Shown: positions 9,370-20,799, counted from the first letter of the stretch. The stretch is DNA of 64,000 nt from Vanrija pseudolonga (GCF_020906515.1 NC_085854.1:1054001-1118000); one strand, 5' to 3'. The notes: generated by a model from the sequence alone, not told the origin. Program-made: numbers and translations.

Positions 9370-11990
9370 TGTAGTGGTTGTGATAGAGTGACAAGTGGGT
9401 GGGGGGTGGGGGTGTGAAGAGACGCGAGGTTGGGTGGGTTTTATGGGAGTTGGGGATTGCGTGGCGCCAAGACTGGAGCTAAGGGCCAAGGACAAGAGGT
9501 GGCGAAGTGCGGTCTTGGCTCGGGGAGGGGGCCGGTTTGACTGTGTTACGTGCGTGGTGGAGCGCCAAGATACTGGGTTGTGGCGGAGTAGTTGACGATG
9601 TGGTGTTGTTGTCGTAGTGTGGGAGAGAGAACGATGTGGGGCTTTTCTCTTTACCGAGGAGTTGCTTCTATAATAAATGTGTTGAGGTGGGGCTGTCTGG
9701 CCTAGGTAGCTAAGCTGCGTGTCTGTCGGCTGCCTGCCTGCTGGTGCTGCGTCGTCGTCGTCGTCGCAAGTTGCACAAGGTCTATACTCGACTGCCAAGG
9801 TGTGTCTTTTCTGGGCAGAAGTCTTGGCATCCCCATTCATCCCTGAATTCAGGACATTTGCCACGTGAAAGTGAGTTTTTCCACCATGAACCGGCACGGG
9901 GCGCAGGCGGGCGCAGGCGGGTCTAGGTGGACATTGTGGGCCATTTTTGGCAGCAAAGTGGAGCCAACTCGAGTGGTGTAGGCCCGACTCGACCGACTCT
10001 ACGCCGCTTCACAACCCAACACCATCACGACAGCGTGCCGAAAAAAGAAAACCTGCTGCGAGCCACACACACCGTCGTATCCACAACGACACTCACACCC
10101 ACCCATACGCCGTGTGGATCATCCCTCTCCCATCGTCGTCATGAGCAATGGCGTTCAAGGGAAAAAACTGCGACACAGCCAACAACATGGCTTGCCATCA
10201 AAACACACACCCCATCACCGCCACCCCAGCCAAATGTAATGTACTGATGCATCATGTCAGCAAAACCGACACGGCACTATACGAGGCGATGACGGGTGCC
10301 ACCGACCACACCAAGCACACCACCGCCACCGCCCAACCGCCCGCCCAACCGCCAATGGATGAGGGCCGCGCCCTGGCCGCTGGTTATGGTGCATCACGAC
10401 GTATTCTTGGCCATGCTTGATGTCTTGGCATGGAGCGAGGGTTGCAGCGCAGCAGAGGCGAGCCGAGCCCGACGCCAGGGACCGGCCCCCAAAACGGTTG
10501 CCGGGGTTGACGGGCGCGTCGTCAGAGGCAGCAAGGGGTCCAGACTACAGTCAAGATCAGCAACGCAACGGCACGGCGGCGGCGGCAGGAGGCCAGTGGG
10601 TGGGGTGGGGCAATAAAAAAAGCCAAGCCAGGCTGCGTGGAGCGCGGCAAAGCATCCCAAGCACCAAGCACTTCGCTTGCCCTTGGCAGGACACAGCCGG
10701 CCGCCCGCCTTGCTTGCCTTGCCTTGCCTCGTTGCCCGAGAACAGAACGGCGTGGGCACGGCCTGCACGGCGGCCAGCACCACCCGCACCACCGCCCGCC
10801 CGTCTCTCGATCTGGCCCTTTGGCTTGCTCTGCCTTGATGCCCGCCCGCCCACTCCCAGGCTATGGCTATGAGAAATGCCAAGCAAGCCGCTAACTGCGT
10901 CGCTCGCTGCGAGGTCGCCTGACTCGTGCGAGATGTTACTACCGAAGGGGGGCGGGTCCCGAGCCAAGCAAACGGCCAGGGTGCCGCTCTATATTTATGG
11001 AAATGCGCAGCACCCCCCGGGTAAAACTGACTTGGCCTACTGGTGCTAATGGTGCGACTTGAACTTGGCTAAGCTGTGAGGCTAATCGCCAATGGTCACT
11101 TCTATTTACATTTGGCGTGTAGTATTTTCGGTTGGCGCAAAGTCACTGCGGCGAGCGTGGCGACGTATGCGCTGCTATACTTGGGACAGGCGGCCTTGAC
11201 CGCGGTGAGTGTCCGCAGTGACGCGCATGCACACTGTGAGTGTGCACACTGCCCGCGCACAGCGACGTCCATTTGTGGCACACCACTGCTCCACAAAGCA
11301 TGCACCACAGAAGACCACTCCAAGCACTGAATCAAACACCAACCAAGTGCCAGTGCCTGCTTGGTGGGGCAACAGTGGTGCCGCGTTCGCTTGGCGATGA
11401 CGACCCGCACTGCCAAGCGCGACCCTGTAACCAACCAGCGGCCAAGGCTCCTTGGCGGGGGGGGGGGGGGAGGTAGCGCAGCTACTGCCGAGCTGCCGGG
11501 CTGGCGTTCCAAGCCCGCCCGCCAGGCGCCCAGCCTAGCGCACGGCGACGCACGCACTGGCCGTCCCAAGCGTCTCGCTTGAGCGGGCATGCAGCGCAAC
11601 AACACCGCACCACAGCAGCTATACTGGGATACAAGGCCGGCTGTGCTGGCGAAAACATCGCGTGCTAGGTGCTTGGCACGGGGGCAAGGTACGCACGCAA
11701 GAATTGCACGTTCAGAGTCACATGAGCCCTGCCTGCCCGCTGCAGTGCGCGCCCGGTGAGTCGCTTGCGTACGCCCGTCGTGTACGCCGATGCATGCGCG
11801 TGGCTGTGGCGCGATCTGCTTGGCAGAGAAGCGAGGCGCCACTCCACTGGCCAGACCACGTTCTTCATCCGGCTGGCCCTGGCGGCGGCGTCGGCGCCGC
11901 GACACACCTCGGAAGCAGTGGGTGGTGTGCGCAGTCGCCATTGTGTCGAACGTTCCATACAAGTGTAGGGTGGCAGGGAAGTGGCGTTGG
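9370..11990. other. Gene-poor region with dense CTTGGC/GCCAAG hexamers
   Basis: No credible gene is visible. Candidate frames are low-complexity, overlap on both strands and lack motifs. CTTGGC or its complement recurs at about 20 positions by eye (for example 9467, 9797, 10408, 10425, 10622, 10683, 10877, 10963, 11031, 11061, 11391, 11411, 11442, 11452, 11671, 11818). A G14 homopolymer lies at 11457-11470. The first few hundred bases form the promoter and 5' leader of the minus-strand gene that starts at 9369. The remainder may hold an unrecognised non-coding transcript or regulatory sequence. Confidence 0.45.
11457..11470 (+). repeat. G14 homopolymer
   Basis: Fourteen consecutive G residues in a gene-poor region, directly after a CTTGGC hexamer. 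Runs this long are prone to length change and to assembly or sequencing error. Confidence 0.9.
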
Positions 11991-12842
11991 GGCCGAATCT
12001 GGGCTGCGGCGGAGTCGCGTTGCCATAGTGGCGTCCGTCTTGCGGTTGCATTTCTCCGCTGAGACGGTTGCTATTCGATGCCCGCACGTCGTGGTCTTGA
12101 AGTGCAGTGCAGCTGCAGAGGAGTTGGGGTGGCACAGCACGGCTTGGGCACTCGGAAGAGCTGACGGAGACATCCGCGCGGTCGGCGGTGTAAGTGGCAC
12201 AGGGCGGGGGAAGGTCGTCTTCCCTGCTCTCCTGTTATTGGCCTTCGCGGTGACCGGGCACCACAGGTTTCGTCGTCGACGCATAGCACGCATGAGTGGC
12301 ACGCCCACTGATTCCCTTGGGATGGCTCGTGAAGTGTGAGGGCGGCGTGATATGCACCCAGGAGGTGGTCACGATCCCCCTTCGTCCCACTGCGGGGAGT
12401 CCAGGCAACGCGCGTAGCAACAGCACTGCCGGGTGGTTCGCGCGACTCTCGCCTGCGTGCCGATGACGCACCGGGGACGATGCAGGGCGTGCACGCCGAG
12501 GAGATGGACGCCGGGCGCCCATCGCTCGTGGCGGAGCCGTCTCGTGGCTTACCTGGTGGCATGTGGACGCGTGTGCAAGCCATACCGGCTGCCACGACCG
12601 TCCACTAAGCCATTCAGTAAAGGGCATCTTGTCTGGTTGAGATACAGCCCGCTTCCGGTCTCCAGCGTGTAGTGGGACAGCATGACCACTGGTAAGGCGG
12701 GATACACACTGGTGAGGGGCTTGGGTTTCGTCGGTGCAGATATGTATTATGCCGCACCTCCACTGGCACCGTCCTGCGCACCGGTGCCACTGTCAAGTTG
12801 GACACCAGTGGCAGCAGCGTAGAAGAGCCTCCAGCGCCAGTA

Positions 12843-12914
12843 CCACCAGTGCCGCCAGTGCTGTCAGTGCCGTCAGTGCTGTCAGTGCAGTCAGTGCCGC
12901 CAGTGCAGCCAGTG
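12843..12914 (+). repeat. 9-bp minisatellite, 8 units
   Basis: Eight back-to-back 9-mers fit the pattern C-N-G/A-Y-CAGTG, for example CCGTCAGTG, CTGTCAGTG, CCGCCAGTG and CAGCCAGTG. Every unit keeps CAGTG and varies in the first four positions. The unit length is a multiple of three, so it reads open on both strands, but the flanks show no coding signature. Confidence 0.85.
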
Positions 12915-13424
12915 CCATGGGCATCCGTGGCCATTGACCCGGTACACCGTAATCCGCCGGCACCCCAGCGAGGCCAGGATCGCCATCCCACTCTGAGCTC
13001 GGGCATCTCGGAATGCGAGAGACCGGAGACCGGATTGCCTTGAGCTGAAGCCACGCCAGCGGACGGGCGGAGGTCGGCCCCGCGAGATAAACCGGCGCCA
13101 GCAGGCCGGCGTGATCGACCGGCGTGATCACACCGGCGTTACCTCCAACACCGTATGCAACCACAGCCGCCGCGTATCCATCGACCCAGGAATGAGTGAT
13201 ATCCACCGTTCGGGGCATATTGGCCGAGATAGCATGCGTGTCTTGGAGGGAAGGGGCGTGTGGCGGGTACAGTGGTGAGTGTGGCGCGACGTTGGGAGGA
13301 TGGGATCGTCGCGTCGTGCCACACTGTGATCTGGGTGTCAGACTCGCCCCCGCCTACACGGGGAAGCCCGGCAGACATGCACGCTTCAGCAGGATGCATG
13401 GAAACAGGCCCGGAGGCTCAGCAG

Positions 13425-13560
13425 GAAACCCCTCAGACGCATGTAAGAAACCCCCCAAACCCGTAGAGAAACCCATAAGCCCAAGAGCCCACACTAGTAA
13501 AACCACAGACTCGATGGCACAAACGAAAGCCCAGCAACCCCAGTAGGAAACCCCAGAACT
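13425..13560 (+). repeat. Degenerate GAAACCC-type repeats
   Basis: The strand is purine/C-rich, with GAAACCC or close variants recurring at irregular 20-30-bp spacing (AGGAAACCCC, AAGAAACCCCCC, AGAGAAACCC, AGTAAAACC, TAGGAAACCCC). It looks like an old, decayed tandem array. It is not an exact telomere repeat. Confidence 0.5.
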
Positions 13561-15119
13561 CCGAAGCAAACGTTGCGAACCGGCTGCAGACCGCGAAACA
13601 AAACGTCCCATACCAGCCGCTATAGAGGCAAGAGCAGGACGGCTGGGGCGAAGGCGCGGCCTCCTGCGCTCGTGACCTGTTCCCCGGGCCGCCGGCGGGG
13701 TCTGGGCGGAGCGGCCTCCTTGGTCGCGAGGTAGTCCGCTGTTTTGACTAGCGAGGCGAGGTACTGTCAGCACAGCAGGCTGGAGATGGGCGAAGGTGGG
13801 GACGAGTGTCGACGAGAAAAGAGGAGTCGTGCGCGAGGGGGGGAGGGGAGTTGGGTGCCGAGTATGTCTTCGACCAGTGTGAAGTCGTCGAGGGACGGTC
13901 GGGGCACTGGGCGTCTCTATCTGCTGCTAGAGGACACTGCGCGCAGTCGCAGGGGGTCAGTTGGACAAGAGTGCCTCTACCCGATTCCTCCCATCTGTGC
14001 GAAGAATGACTCTGGGCCCGAAACGATGTCGGACGTTTGCAGATGCCAGACGACACACCGAGCCACAATAACGAGCGAGGTGCCACAAAACCTGGTGCAG
14101 CTGACCCCTCCGCCAGCGGCCCGGTAGCACACCCGACCTCGCACCACGGTCACGCGTCGACGAACACCGAGGCACCCTCGACTCCCTCCTCCTCTGCGCG
14201 AGCGATAGCATCTCCGGCATGCCACATCGCATGACGCAGTACCTCCCGGCCCGCTGCCCCGCGCGCTCGCTCAGTGGGGAATGTGGATCGCTTGCGGGGC
14301 CGCGGTGAGGTCGACGCGTGACGTAGCACTTCCGATTGGGGCGACGCGAGGAGCTGGATCGGGCACGGGTGTGTGTGAGATGGTGCGAGTGTGGGTTCCG
14401 ACGTGGGGAACGGGGACTGGGAACCCGACGTGTGTCAGTACCCGGGGTGGTGGTGTCGAGAGTGCTCAGCAGGAGGGTGGCTGCAGCTCGCCAGACAACA
14501 CCTCGGCCGCTTTGTAGCAATCAACAGAACTGCAGTACATATAGCAGTATAGCAGTCAATGGTATCTGGCCGAGTCCGACGCGGATCAACTCGGCGTCAC
14601 CGGCACCGATCGCTGCAACACGCCGAGAGCTGAAACACGCCGATGGCAGCGAGCAAGCACTCGACACGACCGTGATACCACCACTCGCACAGTCCCCGAC
14701 CGGTGTGGCGCCGACACCCGCAAACTGCCCGCGCATGGTATGGTGCGCCATGATCCGGTGAGAGCCAGATAATAGCACTGCCGAGCCGATGTCAGCACGC
14801 CGGGCCGGTATCGGGGGCGGCGGCCCGGGCCCGATAGCATCAGGGCGTGCCCCCCAGGGTAGTCGGGTATCCTGCCTGCTTGCTGTGCGATACCCCGGGC
14901 GACTGCTACGCTCAATTCACCCAGCGTGCATGCCCCCCTTTGCAACGCAGGGCAGCGACGACGACGTTCACCAGTGGAGTTTAGCAGCTGGCACACAGAC
15001 GGCGCGAAGTCCGAGGAGTCCACCAGGCACCGCCCCTCTACCCCCCTCCCTCGGTCACCCAGTGGCCCCGCCACTGCCGGCGGCGGCCGCAGGTCACCTG
15101 CCCACGAGGGGTGCCTTTG

Positions 15120-15332
15120 CACTAGCAACTAGCATTTCCGGCAACTGGCGGTCGGCAATACAACGGGGTCCTGGAAAAGTCCAGTCGGTGACGGAGGGGC
15201 CAGCGGCGTAGCACTTCCGGCGTGCGTGCGGGGGTCGACACGCCGGCGCCGAGGTATATAGGCCCAGTGCGGGGGTCCTCTCTCCCCCCACCACGGACAG
15301 TGCGGAGCCTCGACACCACACACAGACGAAAC
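15120..15332 (+). promoter_or_regulatory. Promoter of the MFS sugar transporter
   Basis: A clear TATATA lies at 15255-15260, 73 bp before the start codon. Upstream, TAGCAYTTCCGGC occurs twice (15130-15142 and 15209-15221), with a partial third copy (TAGCACTTCCG) at about 14324. A duplicated 13-mer upstream of a TATA box suggests a regulator binding site. The regulator is unknown. Confidence 0.55.
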
Positions 15333-17322
15333 ATGCTCAACCTCACTTCCAAGGCGACGCACCCGCCCGACAGGGCACACATCCCGACGTTTGAGGACCT
15401 CGGCGTCGAGCTCAACCCCGAGGCGGTCGAGCTGGCCAACGACCCGGCTAGGTTGGCTAATGCTATCGGAGGTAACGGTGAGTTGGTACAGGAGTACAGA
15501 CGGTGCATGGCGCACTGCGAGCGCAGCGAGCAGTGCTGACTCTCGCCCAGGCGTCAAGGACCTCTTCGCCTCCCCCGTCGTCTTCATCTCCTCGGTCGCC
15601 GCCTGCCTCGGCGCCCTCCTCTTCGGCATGGACCTCGGCATCCTCCAGCTCACCCTCACGATGCCGCAGTTCAAGAACCAGTTCCCGCAGTCGGACCCGG
15701 ACCAGGACCGCCACGGCAACCTGAACCGCGGCATCATGGTCGGCCTGCTCGAGCTCGGCGCCTTCTTCGGCGCCCTCGCCGCGGGCTATGTCGCCGACCG
15801 TTTCTCGCGCAAGACGTCTATTCTCATCGGCTCCATCTGGTTCATCATCGGCAGTATCCTCCAGACCGCGTCATACGCCTTTTCGATGCTGGTTGTCGGC
15901 CGTTTCGTGGGCGGAATCGGCGTCGGCATGCTCTCGTCCACGGCGCCGACCTACATCTCCGAATTGGCACCCCCCAACATCCGCGGCGCGCTCCTGGTGC
16001 TCGAGGTGGCCTGTATCAGTACAGGACAAGTCGTTATGTACTACGTAAGTGGAACCAGGCGCGTTGTGGAGCTCGTGAAGGCAACCGCAGCTCGTGAAGG
16101 TAGCTCGTGAAGGTCAACTAACGCCCCCAGATCACCTACGGTTCGCGCCACATCAAAAACGACTGGTCTTTCAGGGCGCCTTTCGCGCTTCAAATGCTTC
16201 CGTGTGTGCTTCTTTTGGCGTGCCTGGTCAAGCTGCCGTACTCGCCACGATGGCTCTGCCAGGCGGGGCGCGACCTCGAGTCCCTCGACACGCTCTCGCG
16301 TCTGCGCGGTCTGCCCACGTCCGACGCACGCGTGCAGGCCGAGTGGATCCAGATCCGTGCACAGTCCATCCGGAACCGCGAGGTGCTGGTCAACGCGCAC
16401 CCAAAGCTCGAAAACTCGCCGTTCCGCCTCGAGCTCGCCGCCTGGATCGACATGTTCAAGCCCGGCGTTATCCAGCGCACCTACATCGGTATCATGCTGC
16501 AGCTTTGCCAGCAGTTTATGGGGATCACTGCGTGAGTTTTGGCCAAGACATTCGCAGCAGAGTCCCAAGAGAATGCTACAAGGAGTCTCCAAAAATCTCC
16601 AAAATTAGAGAAAAATGCTGACGCCACCCAGGATCCTCCTCTACACTCCCCTCCTTTTCGGCATGCTCGGCATGGACTACGAGATGCAGCTTCACCTTTC
16701 CGGAGCCATCAACCTCACCCAGCTCCTCGCCATCTCGCTTCCCATCTTCTATCTCGACAAGGTTGGCCGCAAGCCGCCCCTGCTCCTCTCGGGCATCTGC
16801 ATGGCGATTTCCCAGTACATTGTCGGCGCCCTCGTCGCCCGCTTCTCCCACGACTGGCCAGGCAACAAGATGGCTGCCCACGCTGGTGTCGCGTTTATCT
16901 ACATCTACATTCTCGTCTACGGCTGCGGTTGGGGCCCGATCCCTTGGGCTCTCCCCGCCGAGGTCCACTCGTCCGCCCGTCGCGCCAAGGGTGTCGCTCT
17001 GACAACGTGCACCAACTGGTTCGGGACGTTCATCATCGGTGTCATCACTCCGGTCATGATGGACAGCATCGGCTACGGCACATTCCTGTTCTTTGCGTCG
17101 GTCGCGACGCTCGCCCAGGTCTGGGTCTTCTTCTGCGTGCCCGAGACCAAGGGCCTGACGCTCGAGGAGATGGACAAGCTCTTCCACTCGCACTCGAGTG
17201 TCGAGGATGCGCAGAACGTTGAGCAGCTCATCCACATGATCTGCGATGACCGCCATGCCAGCGCCAACGGCTCGTCGGACGATCTCAAGGGTGTCGAGGC
17301 GCGCATCGAGAAAGTGGCGTAA
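15333..17322 (+). CDS. MFS sugar-porter family transporter
   Basis: This is a plasma-membrane sugar or polyol permease of the major facilitator superfamily. Four exons (15333-15477, 15551-16044, 16131-16531, 16632-17322) join in frame to 576 residues with about twelve hydrophobic segments. Sugar-porter signatures are present: GYVADRFSRKTS after TM2, VGRFVGGIGVGM with PTYISELAPPNIRGALL, SPRWLCQAGRD before the central loop, LCQQFMGITA in TM7, DKVGRKPP, and PETKGLTLEEMD after TM12. The substrate cannot be read from these motifs. The TM7 segment reads QQFMGITAILLYTP, lacking the N-x-x-x-Y-Y form of many hexose carriers, so a non-glucose substrate is possible. A TATA promoter and a 6-kb gene-poor upstream region suggest inducible expression. 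Confidence 0.9.
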
Positions 17323-18456
17323 GGATGTGGCGGCGCCACATTCGGGAGGACGATCAGTGGATGTGTTTGCGGTGATGACGCTGGGTAGTTTAGGGACGAT
17401 CAGTGACGCGGGTGACGTAGAGGGGTTCAGAAAGGCAGTAAAGGAAGAACGGTAGTGGTTGTAGCAACAGCAGGAAGGAAGGAAGGAATGCAGGGTGTTG
17501 GGGCTACTGTGTGGCAGGTGACCATGGGTGGGATGGAGTAAGGCCGGCCAGTGACGCAGGTGACGTAGAGGGATTAGAAAGTAGCAAAGGAAAGCAGATG
17601 TCGTATTGGCAGCAGGCTCGAGGGAATACAGGGCGTCGGGGGCACTGCGCAGCGGTGGGCAACTGACTCGGTCTAGTGTGCTGACACCGACACCAACACT
17701 TTGGCTATGACGCGAAGTGACGTCGAAGCAATACCAAAGCACAGAATAATAGTAATTCCCCGCGTGCCCCACAGATGAATGAATCGCCGGGGTTTGGAGT
17801 TATAGGGAGGGGTATGGAGTCATGACGGATGACCGAGGGAGATGTCGCTCCGAGGTTTGGTGTTTCGCCGCCAGTGGAGCAACAAGTGGGGCAAACACAA
17901 CACCTCATGGTACTAGCGCCACCGAAGCACCAATACACAGCTCACGTGAGCATGTCTGCGCAACGTGGAGCAGCGGAGCAGCACGCCGAGACACCAAAAC
18001 AGAGGACGAAGGCCAGACCTTGCCTTAAAGGTAGGGCCGAATAACTGCCCACCTTCCTTTTCCCCCGTGGCGCGTGGCAATGCCAAGCCTCCGCTACCTC
18101 GGCCAAGCCCTTGATCCGGCACCACAAGCGAGTGCTTGGCACCGTCATGCTCGTCCTGTGCCGCTGCCTGCCAGGTTGGCCGGGTGACGCGTCCACGCAC
18201 GTTGATGCTGTGCAGCGTATCGGTGTGAGTGTGCGTGTTGCCACCGGCAGTCAAGGCCGTGCTTCTAGCACTATCGGGGGGTGTTGACTCACTGGTGCGC
18301 GCTGCTCTCGTGCCGTGCCGTTGTCGTGCAGGCCATCGCATTAGGCCGGTACCGTCGTGTCGTGTGGACGGACGCTCCCACCCCCCCTCCCCCTCCCGCT
18401 GCTCATTAACAACCCCTCAGCCCCCCAATCTCTCAATCACCCATCACACGACCCGC
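17323..18456. other. Intergenic region with a diverged tandem duplication
   Basis: This 1.1-kb stretch separates the MFS and CAX genes. The left half carries two diverged copies of a roughly 100-bp segment. The right half, nearer CAX, contains three GCCAAG/CTTGGC hexamers (about 18083, 18102, 18136) and a C-rich tract just before the CAX start. No gene is recognised. Confidence 0.45.
17401..17652 (+). repeat. Two-copy tandem duplication, about 100-bp units
   Basis: CAGTGACGCGGGTGACGTAG at about 17401 recurs as CAGTGACGCAGGTGACGTAG at about 17549. Each is followed by GAGGG, an AGAAAG-AAAGGAA stretch, GGAAT(A)CAGGG and GGGG-(C/A)-CTACTG-like blocks in the same order. Copies start about 148 bp apart and have diverged by substitutions and small indels. 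Each holds TGACGT, the core of a CRE/ATF-type site. Confidence 0.7.
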
Positions 18457-20409
18457 ATGGCCAATACTGTCCTCATCACCGACGCCGAGCCCGAGCCCGA
18501 TATACGAAGCTGTATAGATGGCTCCAACTCAAATGATCAACCACCACACGATGGCGCGCGTGAGCGCGCCGCTGCGCCTGCGATCTCGCCGCCGGCGGCC
18601 ATCATAACTGGGCCCACGGTGGACGACCTGCAGAATAAACTACCCTCCCCCGCAGACTCCGCGCCCCCAAAGCATGTCAACCATGCCTATGGCGACGACT
18701 GGGCCGAGCCGACGTACTGGCGCAGCTTCAAGGTGAGTGGCACGGTGTGGCGTGTCGGCCAAGAAGGATGTGGGCTTTGCTGACTCACCACAGAACATGA
18801 TCCGCTCCGTCCCCGTGATGGTCGCCCTCCCGGCCATCCTCCCGATCGCATGGGCACTGTACTTTACGCACCAGAACCCGGTCGCCGTGTTCGTGTGTAG
18901 CCTGCTCGCGATCATTCCCCTTGCCGGTGGTCTGGGTTTCGCGTGAGTGTGGCGGGGCAGTGGCGTGTGGCGCGAAGGGTCGTCGCGTCGCCACTGCCTC
19001 TTAGCCTTCTGCAACACTGCTAACATTCCCGCAGCACCGAGGAACTCGCCATCCGCGCAGGCGATGCCTGGGGAGGCCTGCTCAACGCAACCTTCGGTAA
19101 TGCCGTCGAGCTCCTCATCGCCATCCTCGCCCTCGTCAAGGGCGACCTTGACATCGTCCAAGCCTCCATGGCCGGCTCGATCCTGTCCAACATCCTGCTC
19201 GTCCTCGGCATGTCGTACTTTGCAGGCGGCCTGCGCTTCCACGAGCAGCTGTACGCCGTCGTCGGCGCCCAGACGCACATCTCGCTCCTGGGTATCTCGA
19301 TCGCGGCCGTGCTGCTCCCCGAGGCATACCACCTCGCATGGCCATCCACCGTCTCCGAGGTGGCCGGCACGCCCGCGCCGACCTCGTCCTCGCCCACGCT
19401 CCGCGGCCTCGGCACCATGGATCCCCGCGAACAGGCCAAGATCCTCGCCATGTCGCGCGGCCTAAGCTTCATCCTGCTGGCCGTGTACGGCATGTACCTC
19501 ACGTTCCAGCTCTGGACCCACGCCTACCTGTTCAAGGTGGCGCGCGAGGCGCCCGACTCGCTCCCGCCCCCGTCCACCGCCCACGTCTTCCCCAAGCCCC
19601 ACTGGGTGCCGTCGCTCCACACGGTGCGCAGCAACAACGAGAGCAAGGAGGAAGTGCGCGTCAGCATGACGCTGTCGTCGCCCCGCGCGCGCACCCCGTC
19701 CACCGACGCCGACGAGCTCGCAGGAAGCACGCTCTCGCCTCACTCAGCCGCCGCCGGCCGTAACCGCGCCAACTCGGCAGCAAGCAGCAACCTCCTCCCG
19801 CCAGGCCAGGACCTGCGATACCGCGATCGCCGGGCTGAGAGCGAGCGCTCGGCGTCCGTCTCGTCGCACGGCGACGAGGAGCGTGCCGTCGCCATGGCAC
19901 CGCCCAACCCCCGCCTTGTCGTCCCGCACGCCAAGCCCCGCGCAAAGATGTGGTTCGCCGTCGCCGCCCTCGCAACGTGTACCGGCCTCGCTGGTCTCAC
20001 TGCCGAGTGTCTCGTGCACTCGATCGACGGCCTGACGGAGCGCACCAACGTGTCGCGCGAGTTTGTCGGTCTCATCTTGATTCCAGTCGTCGGTAACTCG
20101 GTGGAACACATCACCGCCGTCACCGTCTCGCTCAAGGACCGCCTCAACCTCTCGCTGTCGATCGCCGTCGGCTCCAGTGTCCAGGTATCGCTCTGTTTGC
20201 TCCCCATCCTCGTGCTGGTCGGCTGGGCCATCGGCCAGCCCATGAGCCTGCTCTTCGACACGTTCGAGACCATCTGTCTCGTCATCGCTGTCGTCCTCGT
20301 CAACTTTGCCATCGCAGACGGCCGCACAAACTACCTCGAGGGCTTCGTCCTCATGTGTACGTTTGTCGCCATGGCCCTCTGTTGTTGGTACTACGACCCT
20401 ATTAGCTAG
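18457..20409 (+). CDS. VCX1: Vacuolar-type Ca2+(cation)/H+ antiporter, CAX family
   Basis: It exchanges cytosolic Ca2+ for protons across the vacuolar membrane. Three exons (18457-18732, 18794-18942, 19035-20409) join to 599 residues. The two CAX repeats are clear. The first is GGLLNATFGNAVELLIAILA (c-1 region, GNAVE). The second contains IPVVGNSVEHITAV and LSIAVGSSVQVSLCLLPILV (c-2 region). The N-terminus is a long hydrophilic leader ending in WAEPTYWRSFK. The two halves are separated by a large, polar, Ser/Arg-rich loop (about 19370-19940, roughly 190 residues), longer than in yeast Vcx1 and likely cytosolic and regulatory. Family assignment is firm. The exact orthologue among fungal CAX paralogues is not certain. 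Confidence 0.9.
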
Positions 20410-20799
20410 CCTCTTCAAGTACGACCCGTATCTAGCTAGTGGGATTGATATGGGTTAGCCTCAACTGCTTCCCTTGTTTTTTGAATCTCGCCGAGATTGC
20501 CATTTCTTCGTAGCTTGCCGAGGGCCTGAGGGCCCCCTCAGGCTCTCTCCCATGCATATGTTTTGTTTACGACATTCCAAACCCAGCCCAGTGTTACACA
20601 ATGCAGCTAAATCGGCGCCATGGATGGCAGACGCCGTGGTGCGATTGCCATGCGCGTGTGCCACAACCACGTGGCACGCTTGCTCGTCGAGCCAAAAGTC
20701 AATGATCGCTGCGTCATTGTCACCGCGGCGCAATAACAATCTCGACCAGGTCGACCTTTCCTCGACCCGACTCGTAGCTCACCCACAAACACCACCATC
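20410..20799 (+). promoter_or_regulatory. Intergenic: CAX 3' flank and PAC2 promoter
   Basis: This is 390 bp without a gene. A CACGTG E-box lies at 20668-20673, about 130 bp before the PAC2 start, a possible bHLH-factor site. Nothing else stands out. Confidence 0.4.

Larger units (their letters stand above)
11991..15119. other. Gene-poor region with degenerate short repeats
   Basis: No convincing gene is visible. The CTTGGC hexamer so common to the left is essentially absent here, so this is a compositionally separate block. It contains a 9-bp minisatellite (12843-12914), a short CCGGCGTGATC direct repeat (about 13107-13138), a series of degenerate GAAACCC-containing units (13425-13560), and GTAGCACTTCCG at about 14323. 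I could not find reverse-transcriptase, integrase or transposase motifs in any frame. Confidence 0.4.

Noticed and set aside
11102-12339. Frames of 225-286 codons on both strands in the gene-poor region
   Set aside because: The composition is Arg/Ala/Cys/His-rich, frames overlap on opposite strands and no domain motif is seen. This is expected in stop-poor GC-rich DNA.
13425-13560. GAAACCC units as a telomere or CRISPR-like array
   Set aside because: Spacing and sequence are irregular and the genome is eukaryotic. Treated as a decayed tandem repeat.
9370-15332. Possible decayed retroelement or DNA transposon in the gap
   Set aside because: No reverse-transcriptase, integrase or transposase motif, terminal repeat or target duplication was found by eye. 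Left as unexplained non-coding DNA.
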